DNA from: an uncultured Candidatus Saccharibacteria bacterium | Lineage (GTDB): Bacteria > Patescibacteriota > Saccharimonadia > CAILAD01 > GCA-016700035 | Direction: 5' to 3' | Length of the DNA: 31,184 bases | Assembly (NCBI GenBank): GCA_937996675.1 | Contig: CALKUN010000159.1 | Coordinates: 1 to 31,184, forward strand | Shown here: in pieces, positions 22,013 to 29,514 of the stretch | Numbering within the stretch: position 1 is the stretch's first letter | Layout: each line of letters opens with the position of its first letter | Program-made: the position numbers and the translations under genes | The notes under the pieces: model-generated | What the model was told of the DNA's origin: nothing | Seen by the model: the letters and a program-made list of their open reading frames with translations, nothing else | The model's database searches: none

Positions 22013-23395
22013 ATGCTTGAATCAAAAGGGGTACCATCGTCTGTGCGCAAGCCGGCGGTAGGGCAGTCGGCTGAGGCCTTTCGCGCACGTCGTAAGAAAC
22101 GGCTGTTGTATTTATTATGTGGTAGTTTTGTGGGTCTCATACTATTGGTTGGTATGGGATTATTTGCGAAGAGCTGGTGGGCCGCTCATCATGTCCTGGC
22201 TAAGCACATCGGCGCAGAGAGTCAGGCGCTCAAGTCGCCCCAGGCTGATGACTCCGATCTAAGTGCACTTACGACCGAAGGTGGCGGCCGGATTAATATC
22301 CTCCTCCTTGGTGTCGGTGACTCCGGTCATGCGGGTGCTACTTTGTCGGATACCATGCTCGTAGTGAGTATCGAGCCGAAGACGAAGGAGATCGCTATGC
22401 TGAGTATGCCGCGTGATCTCTACGTGCCTATCCCGGGTCACGGAAGCGACAAGATTAATGCTGCACATAGCTATGGCGAGAGTCAGAAGCAAGGTAGTGG
22501 TCCTGTGCTGGCCAAGGAAACCGTCACATCACTTCTGGATGTGCCCATTCATAATTACATCCGAGTCGACTTCAGTGCCTTTAAGCAGGGAGTAACTGCA
22601 TTGGGCGGCGTGACGGTGAATGTCCCCACGAGCTTGAGCGATTCAGAATATCCGTGTGATAAGGATGAGAAGCGAGCCTGTGGGTTTAGTATTGCTGCCG
22701 GTACACAAGTCTTGAAGGGTGACGTCGCTCTGAAGTACGTTCGCTGCCGTAAGGGTAACTGTGGTAATGACTTCGGTCGAGCTATGCGCCAGCAGCAGAT
22801 ACTCATTGCGATGCGCGAGAAAGCAACTGCACTCACTACACTGACAAACCCAGCGAAGATTAGTGCATTAATTGATGCTGTCGGTGACAATGCCAAAACC
22901 GACCTCTCCTTGTCAGATATCCAAAACTTGGCGACGCTCGTCAAAGATATTCCGTCTGATTCGGTGCACAATAGTGTTCTCGACAACCAAGATGATGGCC
23001 TAGTCACGACCTCAAATATTGGTGGCGCTAGTGTTGTTATTCCGAAGGCTGGCGTCGGAAACTTTACCGACATTCGAGCTTTTGCACACTCGCTCTTCTC
23101 TGACCGTCACATCACGGATGAATCGGCTCGTGTTGTGCTGCATAACGCGACCGGCAAGCCGGCGCTTAAAGACACACTCGTGAAATTGCTCGAGAGCTAC
23201 CACTACAAAGTTATCTTGAGTGACGATGTACCTGTGGCGAATAGTTTGCTCGTGGACCACGCTGGGGATAAGGCTCGGTATACGCGTGCATACTTAGCGA
23301 AGCGCTTTGCTGTCACAGCCCAGAGCGGCACCAAAGGCTCAGTCGAAAGTGATCTCGAGCTAACAGTCGGACAAGATTATAAGGGGGCCCGCTAA
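22013..23395 (+). CDS. LytR-CpsA-Psr (LCP) family protein with LytR_C domain
   Basis: LCP enzymes attach glycopolymers from lipid carriers to peptidoglycan. The 460-residue protein has a basic cytoplasmic N-terminus, one membrane helix (about 35-55), then the LCP domain. That domain shows RINILLLGVGD, SDTMLVVSIEPKTKEIAMLSMPRDLYV and DKINAAHSYG, with later Arg-rich VRCRKGNCGNDFGRAMRQQQ corresponding to the conserved R-x-x-x-x-D-x-x-R-x-x-R/Q site. The C-terminal 90 residues match LytR_C (ARVVLHNATGKPALKDTLVKLLE). The ligated polymer is unknown. The stop shares a base with the next ATG. Confidence 0.9.
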   Translation: MLESKGVPSSVRKPAVGQSAEAFRARRKKRLLYLLCGSFVGLILLVGMGLFAKSWWAAHHVLAKHIGAESQALKSPQADDSDLSALTTEGGGRINILLLGVGDSGHAGATLSDTMLVVSIEPKTKEIAMLSMPRDLYVPIPGHGSDKINAAHSYGESQKQGSGPVLAKETVTSLLDVPIHNYIRVDFSAFKQGVTALGGVTVNVPTSLSDSEYPCDKDEKRACGFSIAAGTQVLKGDVALKYVRCRKGNCGNDFGRAMRQQQILIAMREKATALTTLTNPAKISALIDAVGDNAKTDLSLSDIQNLATLVKDIPSDSVHNSVLDNQDDGLVTTSNIGGASVVIPKAGVGNFTDIRAFAHSLFSDRHITDESARVVLHNATGKPALKDTLVKLLESYHYKVILSDDVPVANSLLVDHAGDKARYTRAYLAKRFAVTAQSGTKGSVESDLELTVGQDYKGAR

Positions 23396-24192
23396 TGCAC
23401 CAGCCTCGGCTCCCACGAGCATTGCGCTGGCGGCGCTTGAGTGCCGTACAGCGAAGTCTACTTATTCATGTTGCTCTTATCACATTCGCACTGCTCCTGG
23501 GCCACTTTACTGACTACGCGTGGCTGGCGGCGACCGTAGCCAGCCTTGCGACGCTCCTGACGGTGGGCCGACTTATGGCTAAGCCAACGCTTCGGACAGT
23601 GCTGGTGCGCTCATTTGAACCCCTCTTGATCATTTGGGGTGGCTTGATAAACCTTCAGCTAATTAGTCGGTATGTGCCGCTCAATTCCCAGGTGGTAACA
23701 ATCTCTCTGATCGTGCTGCTCATGTGGCAGGCTCGGTTCTTTTTGCTCCAGTTTGATCCGGCACGGCACGAATCGCAGAGCCTACATACGCTCATGCTCA
23801 TGTGGTTGACTGGCAATGCGTTGGCGTTGGCTTTGTTGGAGTCGCCAGCCTATCTGCCGGCTGTAGTAGTAGCGACGTGGGCGACTCAATATAGCCTGGC
23901 GCACTTTTGGCTCGAGCGGATTGGGTTTCACAACTCTTTTGTGGCTGCGACGTGGGCGCTTCTCATGAGTCAGCTTGTGTGGTTGGCGAGCTTTGTGATG
24001 ATCGTGTATCAGTTACCCCTGCTGGGTCTGTTCGTGACTCGATTGAGCCTTATGATCGTAGTAATGGGGTATGCCTGGGGAAGCTTACTCCAGTTGCATA
24101 GCCAGCGGATACTATCAAAGAAGCTGATGGTAGAGTATGGCATGATTAGTGCTCTCGCATTGGGAATCTTAGTTTTTCTCCCTACACTTTAG
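23395..24192 (+). CDS. Polytopic membrane protein of unknown function
   Basis: I do not recognise this 265-residue protein. It has a basic N-terminus (RALRWRRLSAVQR) and about eight or nine hydrophobic segments spread over the whole length, with short Arg/His-containing loops such as FDPARHESQ (118-126). No catalytic motif stands out. It starts on the last base of the LCP gene (TAATG) and is therefore probably co-translated with it. A role in making or carrying the polymer used by the LCP enzyme is a guess from position only. A promoter for htrA follows after its stop. Confidence 0.8.
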   Translation: MHQPRLPRALRWRRLSAVQRSLLIHVALITFALLLGHFTDYAWLAATVASLATLLTVGRLMAKPTLRTVLVRSFEPLLIIWGGLINLQLISRYVPLNSQVVTISLIVLLMWQARFFLLQFDPARHESQSLHTLMLMWLTGNALALALLESPAYLPAVVVATWATQYSLAHFWLERIGFHNSFVAATWALLMSQLVWLASFVMIVYQLPLLGLFVTRLSLMIVVMGYAWGSLLQLHSQRILSKKLMVEYGMISALALGILVFLPTL

Positions 24193-24228
24193 TTCTCAGC
24201 GAGCTCTCAGGTTGCTTAGAATATCCTA

Positions 24229-24234
24229 TATAAT
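24229..24234 (+). promoter_or_regulatory. -10 element (TATAAT) of htrA
   Basis: A perfect TATAAT lies 31 nt before the htrA ATG. The short leader carries AAGAGGG as ribosome-binding site. I see no obvious -35. Confidence 0.5.
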
Positions 24235-24265
24235 GAAAAAGTAAGCGTTTTAAGAAAGAGGGAAT

Positions 24266-25447
24266 ATGCCGATCAAATCTGATGATCATTCGTCTGTGTC
24301 ACCAATAATTACGCCATCTCGTGCTAAGTCCCAGCGGGTTGCGCTCTCGCCCAAGAAGATTTTGATCCTGACTGTTTTGGCGAGTTTTGTGAGCGGTGTG
24401 CTGGGTGCAGCTGTTTTTACTCGTACACTTAGTCTTTCGCCGCAGAGTATAATAAATCAAAATCGACAGGTTACCCTTCAAGAGAACTCAGCCACTATTG
24501 ATCTGGTGAAGAATGTTGGTCCATCGGTGGTGAGTATTACGACGAGCTCTACTTCTCAAAGCATCTTTGGGCTCAATCAGCAGCAGTCTGGCGCTGGAAC
24601 GGGCATGATAGTGACGAGCGATGGTCTCATCCTGACAAACAAACATGTCGTCGAAGGCGCCACAGGCTTCACGGTCACGCTCAGTGATGGTAAGCAGTAT
24701 CCCGCTAAGCTCGTAACGACTGACCCTTCAAATGATGTAGCATTCTTGCGCATTGAGGCAAATGATCTGAAGGCGGTTGATCTGGCTGATTCTGATCAAG
24801 TAGTTGTCGGTCAGCGTGTAGTCGCAATTGGGAATGCTCTTGGTGAATTCGCTAATACCGTCACAGAGGGCGTGATATCAGGCAAGAGCCGCCCTATTGA
24901 GGCTTCAGATGGTCAGGGCAGTACCGAGCAGCTTTCAAACCTCTTCCAGACCGATGCTGCGATCAATCCTGGTAATTCTGGCGGACCGCTCGTGAATATC
25001 GAAGGCCAGGTCATTGGTATGAATACGGCAGTGGCTGGATCAGCTCAAAATATTGGCTTTGCGATCCCGATTAATGAGGTGAAGGCTGCGATAGCGAGCG
25101 TCAAAGACAAGGGTACGATTGAGCGAGCCTACCTAGGCGTACAGTTTGTAATGCTCACCGATGCTTTCGCTACACGTAACAACCTACCGATCAAAGAAGG
25201 TGCACTCTTGCGTGGTGATTCACAAACACTTGCTGTTCTTTCAAATAGCCCGGCTGCAAAGGCCGGACTCCAGGAGGGTGATATTATTACCAGGGTTGGT
25301 GATGCTGACATTAACACCAAGAAGACGCTACAGTCGGCCCTGACGGGCTACAAGCCCGGTGATACGGTGAAAGTCACTTACTACCGTGGTAATGACAAGA
25401 AGACAGCAGATGTGAAGCTCGAGGCTGCACCGCAAGCCACCAATTAG
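24266..25447 (+). CDS. htrA: HtrA/DegP-like serine protease with PDZ domain
   Basis: This envelope quality-control protease has 393 residues. A short cytoplasmic N-terminus precedes one membrane anchor (about 31-52), then the trypsin-like domain and one PDZ domain. The catalytic triad is His127 (TNKHVV), Asp157 (SNDVAFL) and Ser238 (NPGNSGGPL). The PDZ domain (about 300-385) includes AAKAGLQEGDIITRVGDADI. The domain order matches DegS and the Gram-positive HtrA type, which face outward. A short leader and promoter separate it from the membrane gene upstream. A hairpin follows 15 nt after the stop. Confidence 0.94.
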   Translation: MPIKSDDHSSVSPIITPSRAKSQRVALSPKKILILTVLASFVSGVLGAAVFTRTLSLSPQSIINQNRQVTLQENSATIDLVKNVGPSVVSITTSSTSQSIFGLNQQQSGAGTGMIVTSDGLILTNKHVVEGATGFTVTLSDGKQYPAKLVTTDPSNDVAFLRIEANDLKAVDLADSDQVVVGQRVVAIGNALGEFANTVTEGVISGKSRPIEASDGQGSTEQLSNLFQTDAAINPGNSGGPLVNIEGQVIGMNTAVAGSAQNIGFAIPINEVKAAIASVKDKGTIERAYLGVQFVMLTDAFATRNNLPIKEGALLRGDSQTLAVLSNSPAAKAGLQEGDIITRVGDADINTKKTLQSALTGYKPGDTVKVTYYRGNDKKTADVKLEAAPQATN

Positions 25448-25461
25448 CATATCAAGGACAA

Positions 25462-25488
25462 CGACCTACCTCCGTTGGAGGTAGGTCG
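25462..25488. terminator. Perfect 12-bp hairpin between htrA and a converging small gene
   Basis: CGACCTACCTCC (25462-25473) and GGAGGTAGGTCG (25477-25488) pair perfectly around a GTT loop. Unlike other terminators here it lacks a T tract on either side, so it may act as an mRNA-stabilising 3' hairpin instead. It contains copies of a Shine-Dalgarno core and its complement. Confidence 0.6.
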
Positions 25489-25512
25489 CATGTTTGTGCA
25501 CTCAGAAGGGGG

Positions 25513-25716
25513 TCAAGATGATGAAGGTTTGGGGCGTTCTTCGTGGTATGTGTCCCAGAGATAGTACGGCCAGGCGAAAAGGCTTAGCAGAACGATGAGG
25601 AGCCAAACTTCTGGGTAGGTGATCATGCCAACTCGCCAACGAGCATTGTCGACGAGTGAGCCGATCGCCCCTATGAGCCAGAGTACGAGGACTATGACGA
25701 GAATGACCTTGAGCAT
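25513..25716 (-). CDS. Small two-helix membrane protein, unknown function
   Basis: The 67-residue protein begins MLKVILVIVLVLWLIGAIGSLV, a first membrane helix. A short loop (DNARWRVGMITYPEV), a second helix (WLLIVLLSLFAWPYYLW) and a charged tail follow. There is no known motif. The start is well supported by GGAGGT six to eleven bases upstream on the minus strand, set in the palindrome CTACCTggAGGTAG. It lies downstream of prmC on the opposite-facing side of htrA and may be the last gene of the rpmE-prfA-prmC run or a separate unit. Confidence 0.7.
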   Translation of the reverse strand: MLKVILVIVLVLWLIGAIGSLVDNARWRVGMITYPEVWLLIVLLSLFAWPYYLWDTYHEERPKPSSS

Positions 25717-25801
25717 GATTCTACCTCCAGGTAGAGTAGGTTCGATGAGGGCTGCGATAAGACTACACGACTAGATTCGTCGAGACAAGAGCTACGGGGA
25801 G

Positions 25802-26614
25802 CTACGATGTAAAACCAAGTATGAAGTAATCCTGGAAGACAGGTGACAGACCAGCCTTTCCCGCAAGCTTGATGAGTTCGGGCTGCTGCCAGGGGTCAGA
25901 CTCAATGAAGACGAGGGCGGTAGACTCGAGAAACTCCGGGAGATCCTTAAAGAATGCTCGGTAGAGATCAAGGCCGTCTTCAGACCCGCCGAAGAGGGCT
26001 ACGTCCGGCTCAAAGGTGACTTCTTCCATGGTCTGAAATGAACGACTGACGTAGGGGAGATTGGCGACGATGAGGTCAAACGTACCTGTGACGGCATCAA
26101 AGAGGTCGGACTGCAGGAACGTAATTGCGTGATCAGGACCGAGAATAGCGGTCGCATTCTCTTTGGCGAGATCGAGAGCTTCATGGCTGACCTCGGTGGC
26201 GACTACAGTGAAATCTGGTCGTGTGTACTGGAGAGCAATTGCCATGGCGCCCGAGCCGGTACCGACGTCCAAGACTCGAGCCTTTTGTGGGGCTCGATTA
26301 GTGGCCTCTAGGACGATAACTTCCGTCTCAATACGCGGAGTAAGGGCTCTTTTGTCAATTGCAAATTTAAGATTATAAAACTCCCTGTAACCGAGAACAT
26401 AGCTCATTGGGTGTCTCTTGGCACGTATTTCGAATAAAGATTGTATTCGTTCAATTTGGGCCGAAGAAGGCTCAACTTCGTTGTGTGCAATGATCCAACT
26501 TTTGTCTTTTTCGAGCACTTCGGCGAGTATGATTTCGGCGTCGAGTCGACCTCCTTTGATACCGACATCCTGAAATAGTTGTGCGCCAGTGGCGGCTAAT
26601 TCGCCGATATTCAT
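25802..26614 (-). CDS. prmC: Release factor glutamine methyltransferase PrmC
   Basis: PrmC methylates the glutamine of the GGQ motif in release factors using S-adenosylmethionine. The 270-residue protein has the N-terminal helical domain (KDKSWIIAHNE, RHPMSYVLGYREFY). The Rossmann SAM site DVGTGSG (116-122) follows, then the catalytic motif NLPY (185-188), which in most bacteria reads NPPY. TPRIETEVI (92-100) is also typical. It overlaps prfA by four bases, so enzyme and substrate are translationally coupled. Confidence 0.93.
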   Translation of the reverse strand: MNIGELAATGAQLFQDVGIKGGRLDAEIILAEVLEKDKSWIIAHNEVEPSSAQIERIQSLFEIRAKRHPMSYVLGYREFYNLKFAIDKRALTPRIETEVIVLEATNRAPQKARVLDVGTGSGAMAIALQYTRPDFTVVATEVSHEALDLAKENATAILGPDHAITFLQSDLFDAVTGTFDLIVANLPYVSRSFQTMEEVTFEPDVALFGGSEDGLDLYRAFFKDLPEFLESTALVFIESDPWQQPELIKLAGKAGLSPVFQDYFILGFTS

Positions 26615-27684
26615 ACGGAGAGCTTGGCTAATTCACGTTCGAGGTCGGCTGACTGGAGTGCGAGGTGGTGTTCATCGAGCTCGCCATCCATAAAGCGCGC
26701 AATGCTATGAGTGGTAAAGCCAATCCGGTGGTCAGTAATGCGGTCTTGAGGGAAATTGTAAGTGCGAATCTTCTCAGATCGGTCGCCAGTACCTATCTGG
26801 GAGAGACGTGCATCGCCGAGTTCTTGGCGCTTTTTCTCTTCTTCCATCGCGAGCAAGCGTGATCTGAGGACCTGCATGGCTTTGGCACGGTTCTTGATCT
26901 GACTTTTTTCGTCCTGACAGGTCACGACAATACCCGATGGGAGGTGTGTGATACGCACGGCTGAGTCAGTTGTGTTGACGCTTTGACCGCCGTTTCCGCT
27001 TGATCGATAGACATCGACGCGGATCTCATTCTCCTTGATCTCGAGCTCTGTTTCCTCGACTTCGGGTAAGACGGCGACAGTAACGGTGGAAGTATGGATA
27101 CGACCCTGGCTCTCTGTGGCAGGGATACGTTGCACGCGGTGTACACCAGATTCATACTTCATGGCTTTGTAGGCAGCAGCGCCTTTGAATTCGAGAATGG
27201 CTTCTTTATAGCCGCCGGCGTCGCTGGCATTGCTCGAGAGGGTAGTCACACGTAGGCCGTGATTTTCGGCGTAGCGAACGTACATGCGTACCAGCTCACC
27301 AGCAAAGAGTGAGCTCTCGTCACCACCTGCACCAGCTCGGATCTCGACAATGGCTGTCTTATTGTCATTTGGGTCGGCTGGTACAAGCGCAGCCTGAACT
27401 TCACTGGTAGATGCCTCAAGTTCAGCCTCGAGTCGGACAATGTCGGCTTGAGCGAGCTCACCCAGCTCTGGATCATTCGCGATGAGGCGGGATTCCTCGA
27501 GATCTTGCTCGCTTTTCTGGACACGCTCAAACAGCTCGAGACGGGCGGTCAGCTCGCGCTGTTCCTGGACGAGGCCAGCAGCACTAGCTGTGCCGTAGAC
27601 AGCCGGATCCTGCAGCTCGATGGAAAGTTCCTCGAGACGAGCTTTTGTCTGGGTAAGTATGGCGGGGTCTATCAGTGAAGTCAT
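26611..27684 (-). CDS. prfA: Peptide chain release factor 1 (RF1)
   Basis: RF1 ends translation at UAA and UAG. The 357-residue protein has the stop-codon-reading tripeptide PAT (188-190, in RIPATESQGRIHTST). The catalytic GGQ lies at 232-234 within RSSGNGGQSVNTTDSAVRITH. The residue after GGQ is Ser in place of the common His. PAT identifies RF1 and rules out RF2 (SPF). Genes here also end in TGA (map, the GNAT gene), so RF2 should be encoded elsewhere. The start is the ATG at 27684; it overlaps prmC by four bases. Confidence 0.95.
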   Translation of the reverse strand: MTSLIDPAILTQTKARLEELSIELQDPAVYGTASAAGLVQEQRELTARLELFERVQKSEQDLEESRLIANDPELGELAQADIVRLEAELEASTSEVQAALVPADPNDNKTAIVEIRAGAGGDESSLFAGELVRMYVRYAENHGLRVTTLSSNASDAGGYKEAILEFKGAAAYKAMKYESGVHRVQRIPATESQGRIHTSTVTVAVLPEVEETELEIKENEIRVDVYRSSGNGGQSVNTTDSAVRITHLPSGIVVTCQDEKSQIKNRAKAMQVLRSRLLAMEEEKKRQELGDARLSQIGTGDRSEKIRTYNFPQDRITDHRIGFTTHSIARFMDGELDEHHLALQSADLERELAKLSV

Positions 27685-27707
27685 GGTTGGTCCTAGTGTA
27701 CCAAAGC

Positions 27708-27741
27708 AAAACCCGATATGCTCGGGGCGATATCGGGTTTT
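27708..27741. terminator. Terminator between rpmE and prfA
   Basis: AAAACCCGATAT (27708-27719) pairs with ATATCGGGTTTT (27730-27741) in a perfect 12-bp stem with a 10-nt loop and A/T tracts. It lies between two genes in the same orientation. It would limit read-through from rpmE into prfA, and a separate promoter for prfA is expected nearby. Confidence 0.88.
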
Positions 27742-27754
27742 GAATGGAAGTAAG

Positions 27755-28111
27755 TTATTCCTTTATGTTTTGGACGTCAGCAGGAGCGTCAACTGTGTTG
27801 TCTTTGACATCTTCCTTAACAGCAGCGAGAGCATTGAGGCCAGACTGTGGCTCAGCGACAACTTTCTTGGCGCGAGCGGCCTTTGGCTTGATGACAGTCT
27901 TGATTTCGCCAGACTTCTTGAGCTGTGATCGGAATCGATCAACACGACCAGCGGTGTCAACGAGTTTCTGCTTGCCGGTATAAAAAGGATGACACTGTGA
28001 GCAAATTTCTACAGTGATCTCCGGCACGGTGCTGTGACTGGTAAATACAGTGTTGCAACCGAGGCAAGTGACTTTCGTCTCGACCCATTCGGGGTGGATG
28101 GTGGCTTTCAT
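27755..28111 (-). CDS. rpmE: 50S ribosomal protein bL31, with extended C-terminus
   Basis: From ATG 28111 (minus), after the ribosome-binding site GAGGT, the product has 118 residues. It begins MKATIHPEWVETKVTCLGCN, and CSQCHPFYTGKQKLVDTAGRV follows. This is the bL31 pattern with a four-cysteine zinc site (C16, C19, C37, C40). Usual bL31 is about 70 residues; here some 45 more residues rich in Lys, Ala, Val and Asp follow. The same frame is open much further upstream but that part has no family similarity. bL31 bridges the ribosomal subunits. Confidence 0.92.
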   Translation of the reverse strand: MKATIHPEWVETKVTCLGCNTVFTSHSTVPEITVEICSQCHPFYTGKQKLVDTAGRVDRFRSQLKKSGEIKTVIKPKAARAKKVVAEPQSGLNALAAVKEDVKDNTVDAPADVQNIKE

Positions 28112-28120
28112 AACCTCACT

Positions 28121-28149
28121 AAAATAACAGATCTGGAGTACCAGGTCAA
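28121..28149 (-). promoter_or_regulatory. Promoter of rpmE
   Basis: On the minus strand TTGACC (28149-28144), a 17-nt spacer and TATTTT (28126-28121) end about nine bases before the ATG. The transcript would be nearly leaderless, although a GAGGT ribosome-binding site is also present. Confidence 0.5.
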
Positions 28150-28219
28150 GACGGGATATTATTCCCATCGAGAGGCAGAGGGCGTATTCTGTAAGTATTA
28201 TCATCTGAAAGGACACATC

Positions 28220-28999
28220 ATGGATCTTTTGACAGTACTGATTGTTATCGTGTTGGTTATTATCTTTGCCGGCTGCCGTATCGTGCAGCAGTATGAGCGT
28301 GGGGTTGTCTTTCGGCTCGGTCGAGTAGTAGGGGAGAAGCAACCAGGGTTGCGGCTCATCATTCCTCTCATTGATCAGATGCGAAAGGTGCGTATGCAGA
28401 CAATCACTATGCCGATCGCCAGTCAGAAGATCATAACTCGAGATAATGTCTCGATCGATGTTGCAGCCGTAGCCTACTATAAGGTAGTCGATCCAACAAA
28501 AGCCCTGGTGGCTATCGCCGATGTAGCTAGTGCGGTAAACCAGATTGCACAGACGAGCGTGCGAAATATAGCCGGACAATTCTCGTTGGATGATATCTTA
28601 TCTCAAACCCTCAAGATTAATGCACAGATCAAGACAGTCATCGATAAGCAGACCGAAGAATGGGGCGTACAGGTTGGTATCGTCGAGATCAAGGATATTC
28701 AGCTCCCTGACAGTATGCAACGAGCCATGGCGAAGGAAGCTGAAGCCGAGCGTGAGAAGCGAGCTAAAATCATTGCGGCCGAAGGTGAGCTAGCGGCCGT
28801 CAAGAACCTTGCTCTAGCGGCTGATCAGATCGCTGAGCACCCAATTGCCCTCCAGCTCCGTAACCTCCAGACACTTTCAGAGATTGCGGTCGAGAAGAAC
28901 TCTACGATAATCTTCCCGAACCAAATGCTTCCGACCACGGACGATATCAATAAATTTTTCGCTTATGAGGCAGCCGGGTTGAAGCAACCCAAGCAATAA
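28220..28999 (+). CDS. SPFH/stomatin-like (slipin) membrane protein
   Basis: From ATG 28220 (AAAGGA upstream) the product has 259 residues. A membrane helix (3-22) opens directly into the SPFH domain (QQYERGVVFRLGRVVGEKQPGLRLIIPLID). Next come the typical ITRDNVSIDVAAVAYYKVVD and the long helical AKEAEAEREKRAKIIAAEGE coiled-coil. Stomatin-like proteins form oligomeric rings in the membrane and often regulate membrane proteases or channels; an NfeD partner, common elsewhere, is not adjacent. A possible longer start at 28034 would run through the rpmE start region and lacks similarity. The pentapeptide gene begins two bases after its stop. Confidence 0.92.
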   Translation: MDLLTVLIVIVLVIIFAGCRIVQQYERGVVFRLGRVVGEKQPGLRLIIPLIDQMRKVRMQTITMPIASQKIITRDNVSIDVAAVAYYKVVDPTKALVAIADVASAVNQIAQTSVRNIAGQFSLDDILSQTLKINAQIKTVIDKQTEEWGVQVGIVEIKDIQLPDSMQRAMAKEAEAEREKRAKIIAAEGELAAVKNLALAADQIAEHPIALQLRNLQTLSEIAVEKNSTIIFPNQMLPTTDDINKFFAYEAAGLKQPKQ

Positions 29000-29001
29000 G
29001 C

Positions 29002-29457
29002 ATGCTACAACTCACTAAAAACAAGCAGTATGTTAGCGAGAAGTTTGTTCGCACTGGCATCATCAAACAGCGGATCGAGGATTGTCGGTACGCTGCCGTC
29101 GACCTCTACGAGACGTCGGTCCAGGAGAGCGAGTTTGTCGACTGTAAATTTTCGTCAGTGAATTGGCGCAATAGCAAGTTTAAGAAAGTTACATTCACAA
29201 ATTGCATTTTTGACAAGGTCGACATGTCGGGCTGCGAGTTTATATCTTGTGCTTTTCTAGATTGCGAATGGGAAGAGATCAGTCTCGACAGGAGTATCAT
29301 CGGTCAAAAGAAACTTGATCTTACAGGGACGAAGTTTGAGGTGGTAGCTGGCGTAGAGGCACTGGCTGGTCATACCCTAAGCTATCAGCAGGCAATTGCG
29401 CTCTTGCCGGGACTATTGAAAGAGAAAGAGATTCGGCTTGATGCTGAGACCGTATAG
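29002..29457 (+). CDS. Pentapeptide-repeat-like protein
   Basis: The 151-residue protein has a clear five-residue period of large hydrophobic residues: F45, F50, W55, F60, F65, F70, M75, F80, F85 and W90. Small residues or Cys lie between (C48, C68, C78, C83, C88). This is the pattern of a right-handed quadrilateral beta-helix of about three turns, as in pentapeptide proteins. Some family members (Qnr, MfpA) mimic DNA and protect gyrase, but most have no known role. The C-terminal 50 residues are not repeats. It starts two bases after the SPFH gene and ends at a strong terminator, so the two form one unit. Confidence 0.75.
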   Translation: MLQLTKNKQYVSEKFVRTGIIKQRIEDCRYAAVDLYETSVQESEFVDCKFSSVNWRNSKFKKVTFTNCIFDKVDMSGCEFISCAFLDCEWEEISLDRSIIGQKKLDLTGTKFEVVAGVEALAGHTLSYQQAIALLPGLLKEKEIRLDAETV

Positions 29458-29472
29458 CGGTCTGTGACACAC

Positions 29473-29500
29473 AAAAACCCGCTCGGATGAGCGGGTTTTT
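29473..29500. terminator. Bidirectional terminator
   Basis: AAAAACCCGCTC (29473-29484) and GAGCGGGTTTTT (29489-29500) form a perfect 12-bp stem with a 4-nt GGAT loop. A and T tracts serve both the pentapeptide gene and the converging Rpf-like gene. Confidence 0.95.
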
Positions 29501-29514
29501 GGTAGCCGATCTAC

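Noticed and set aside
25780..25807. Direct repeat AGCTACG-ggg-AGCTACG at the prmC end
   Set aside because: Only seven bases, one copy pair, no wider context; likely chance.
28034..28219. Upstream extension of the SPFH frame
   Set aside because: It runs antisense through the rpmE start and has no similarity; the membrane helix begins right after ATG 28220.
28112..28579. Upstream extension of the rpmE frame to 274 residues
   Set aside because: The extension covers the SPFH gene in antisense; family similarity starts at ATG 28111, which has a ribosome-binding site and promoter.
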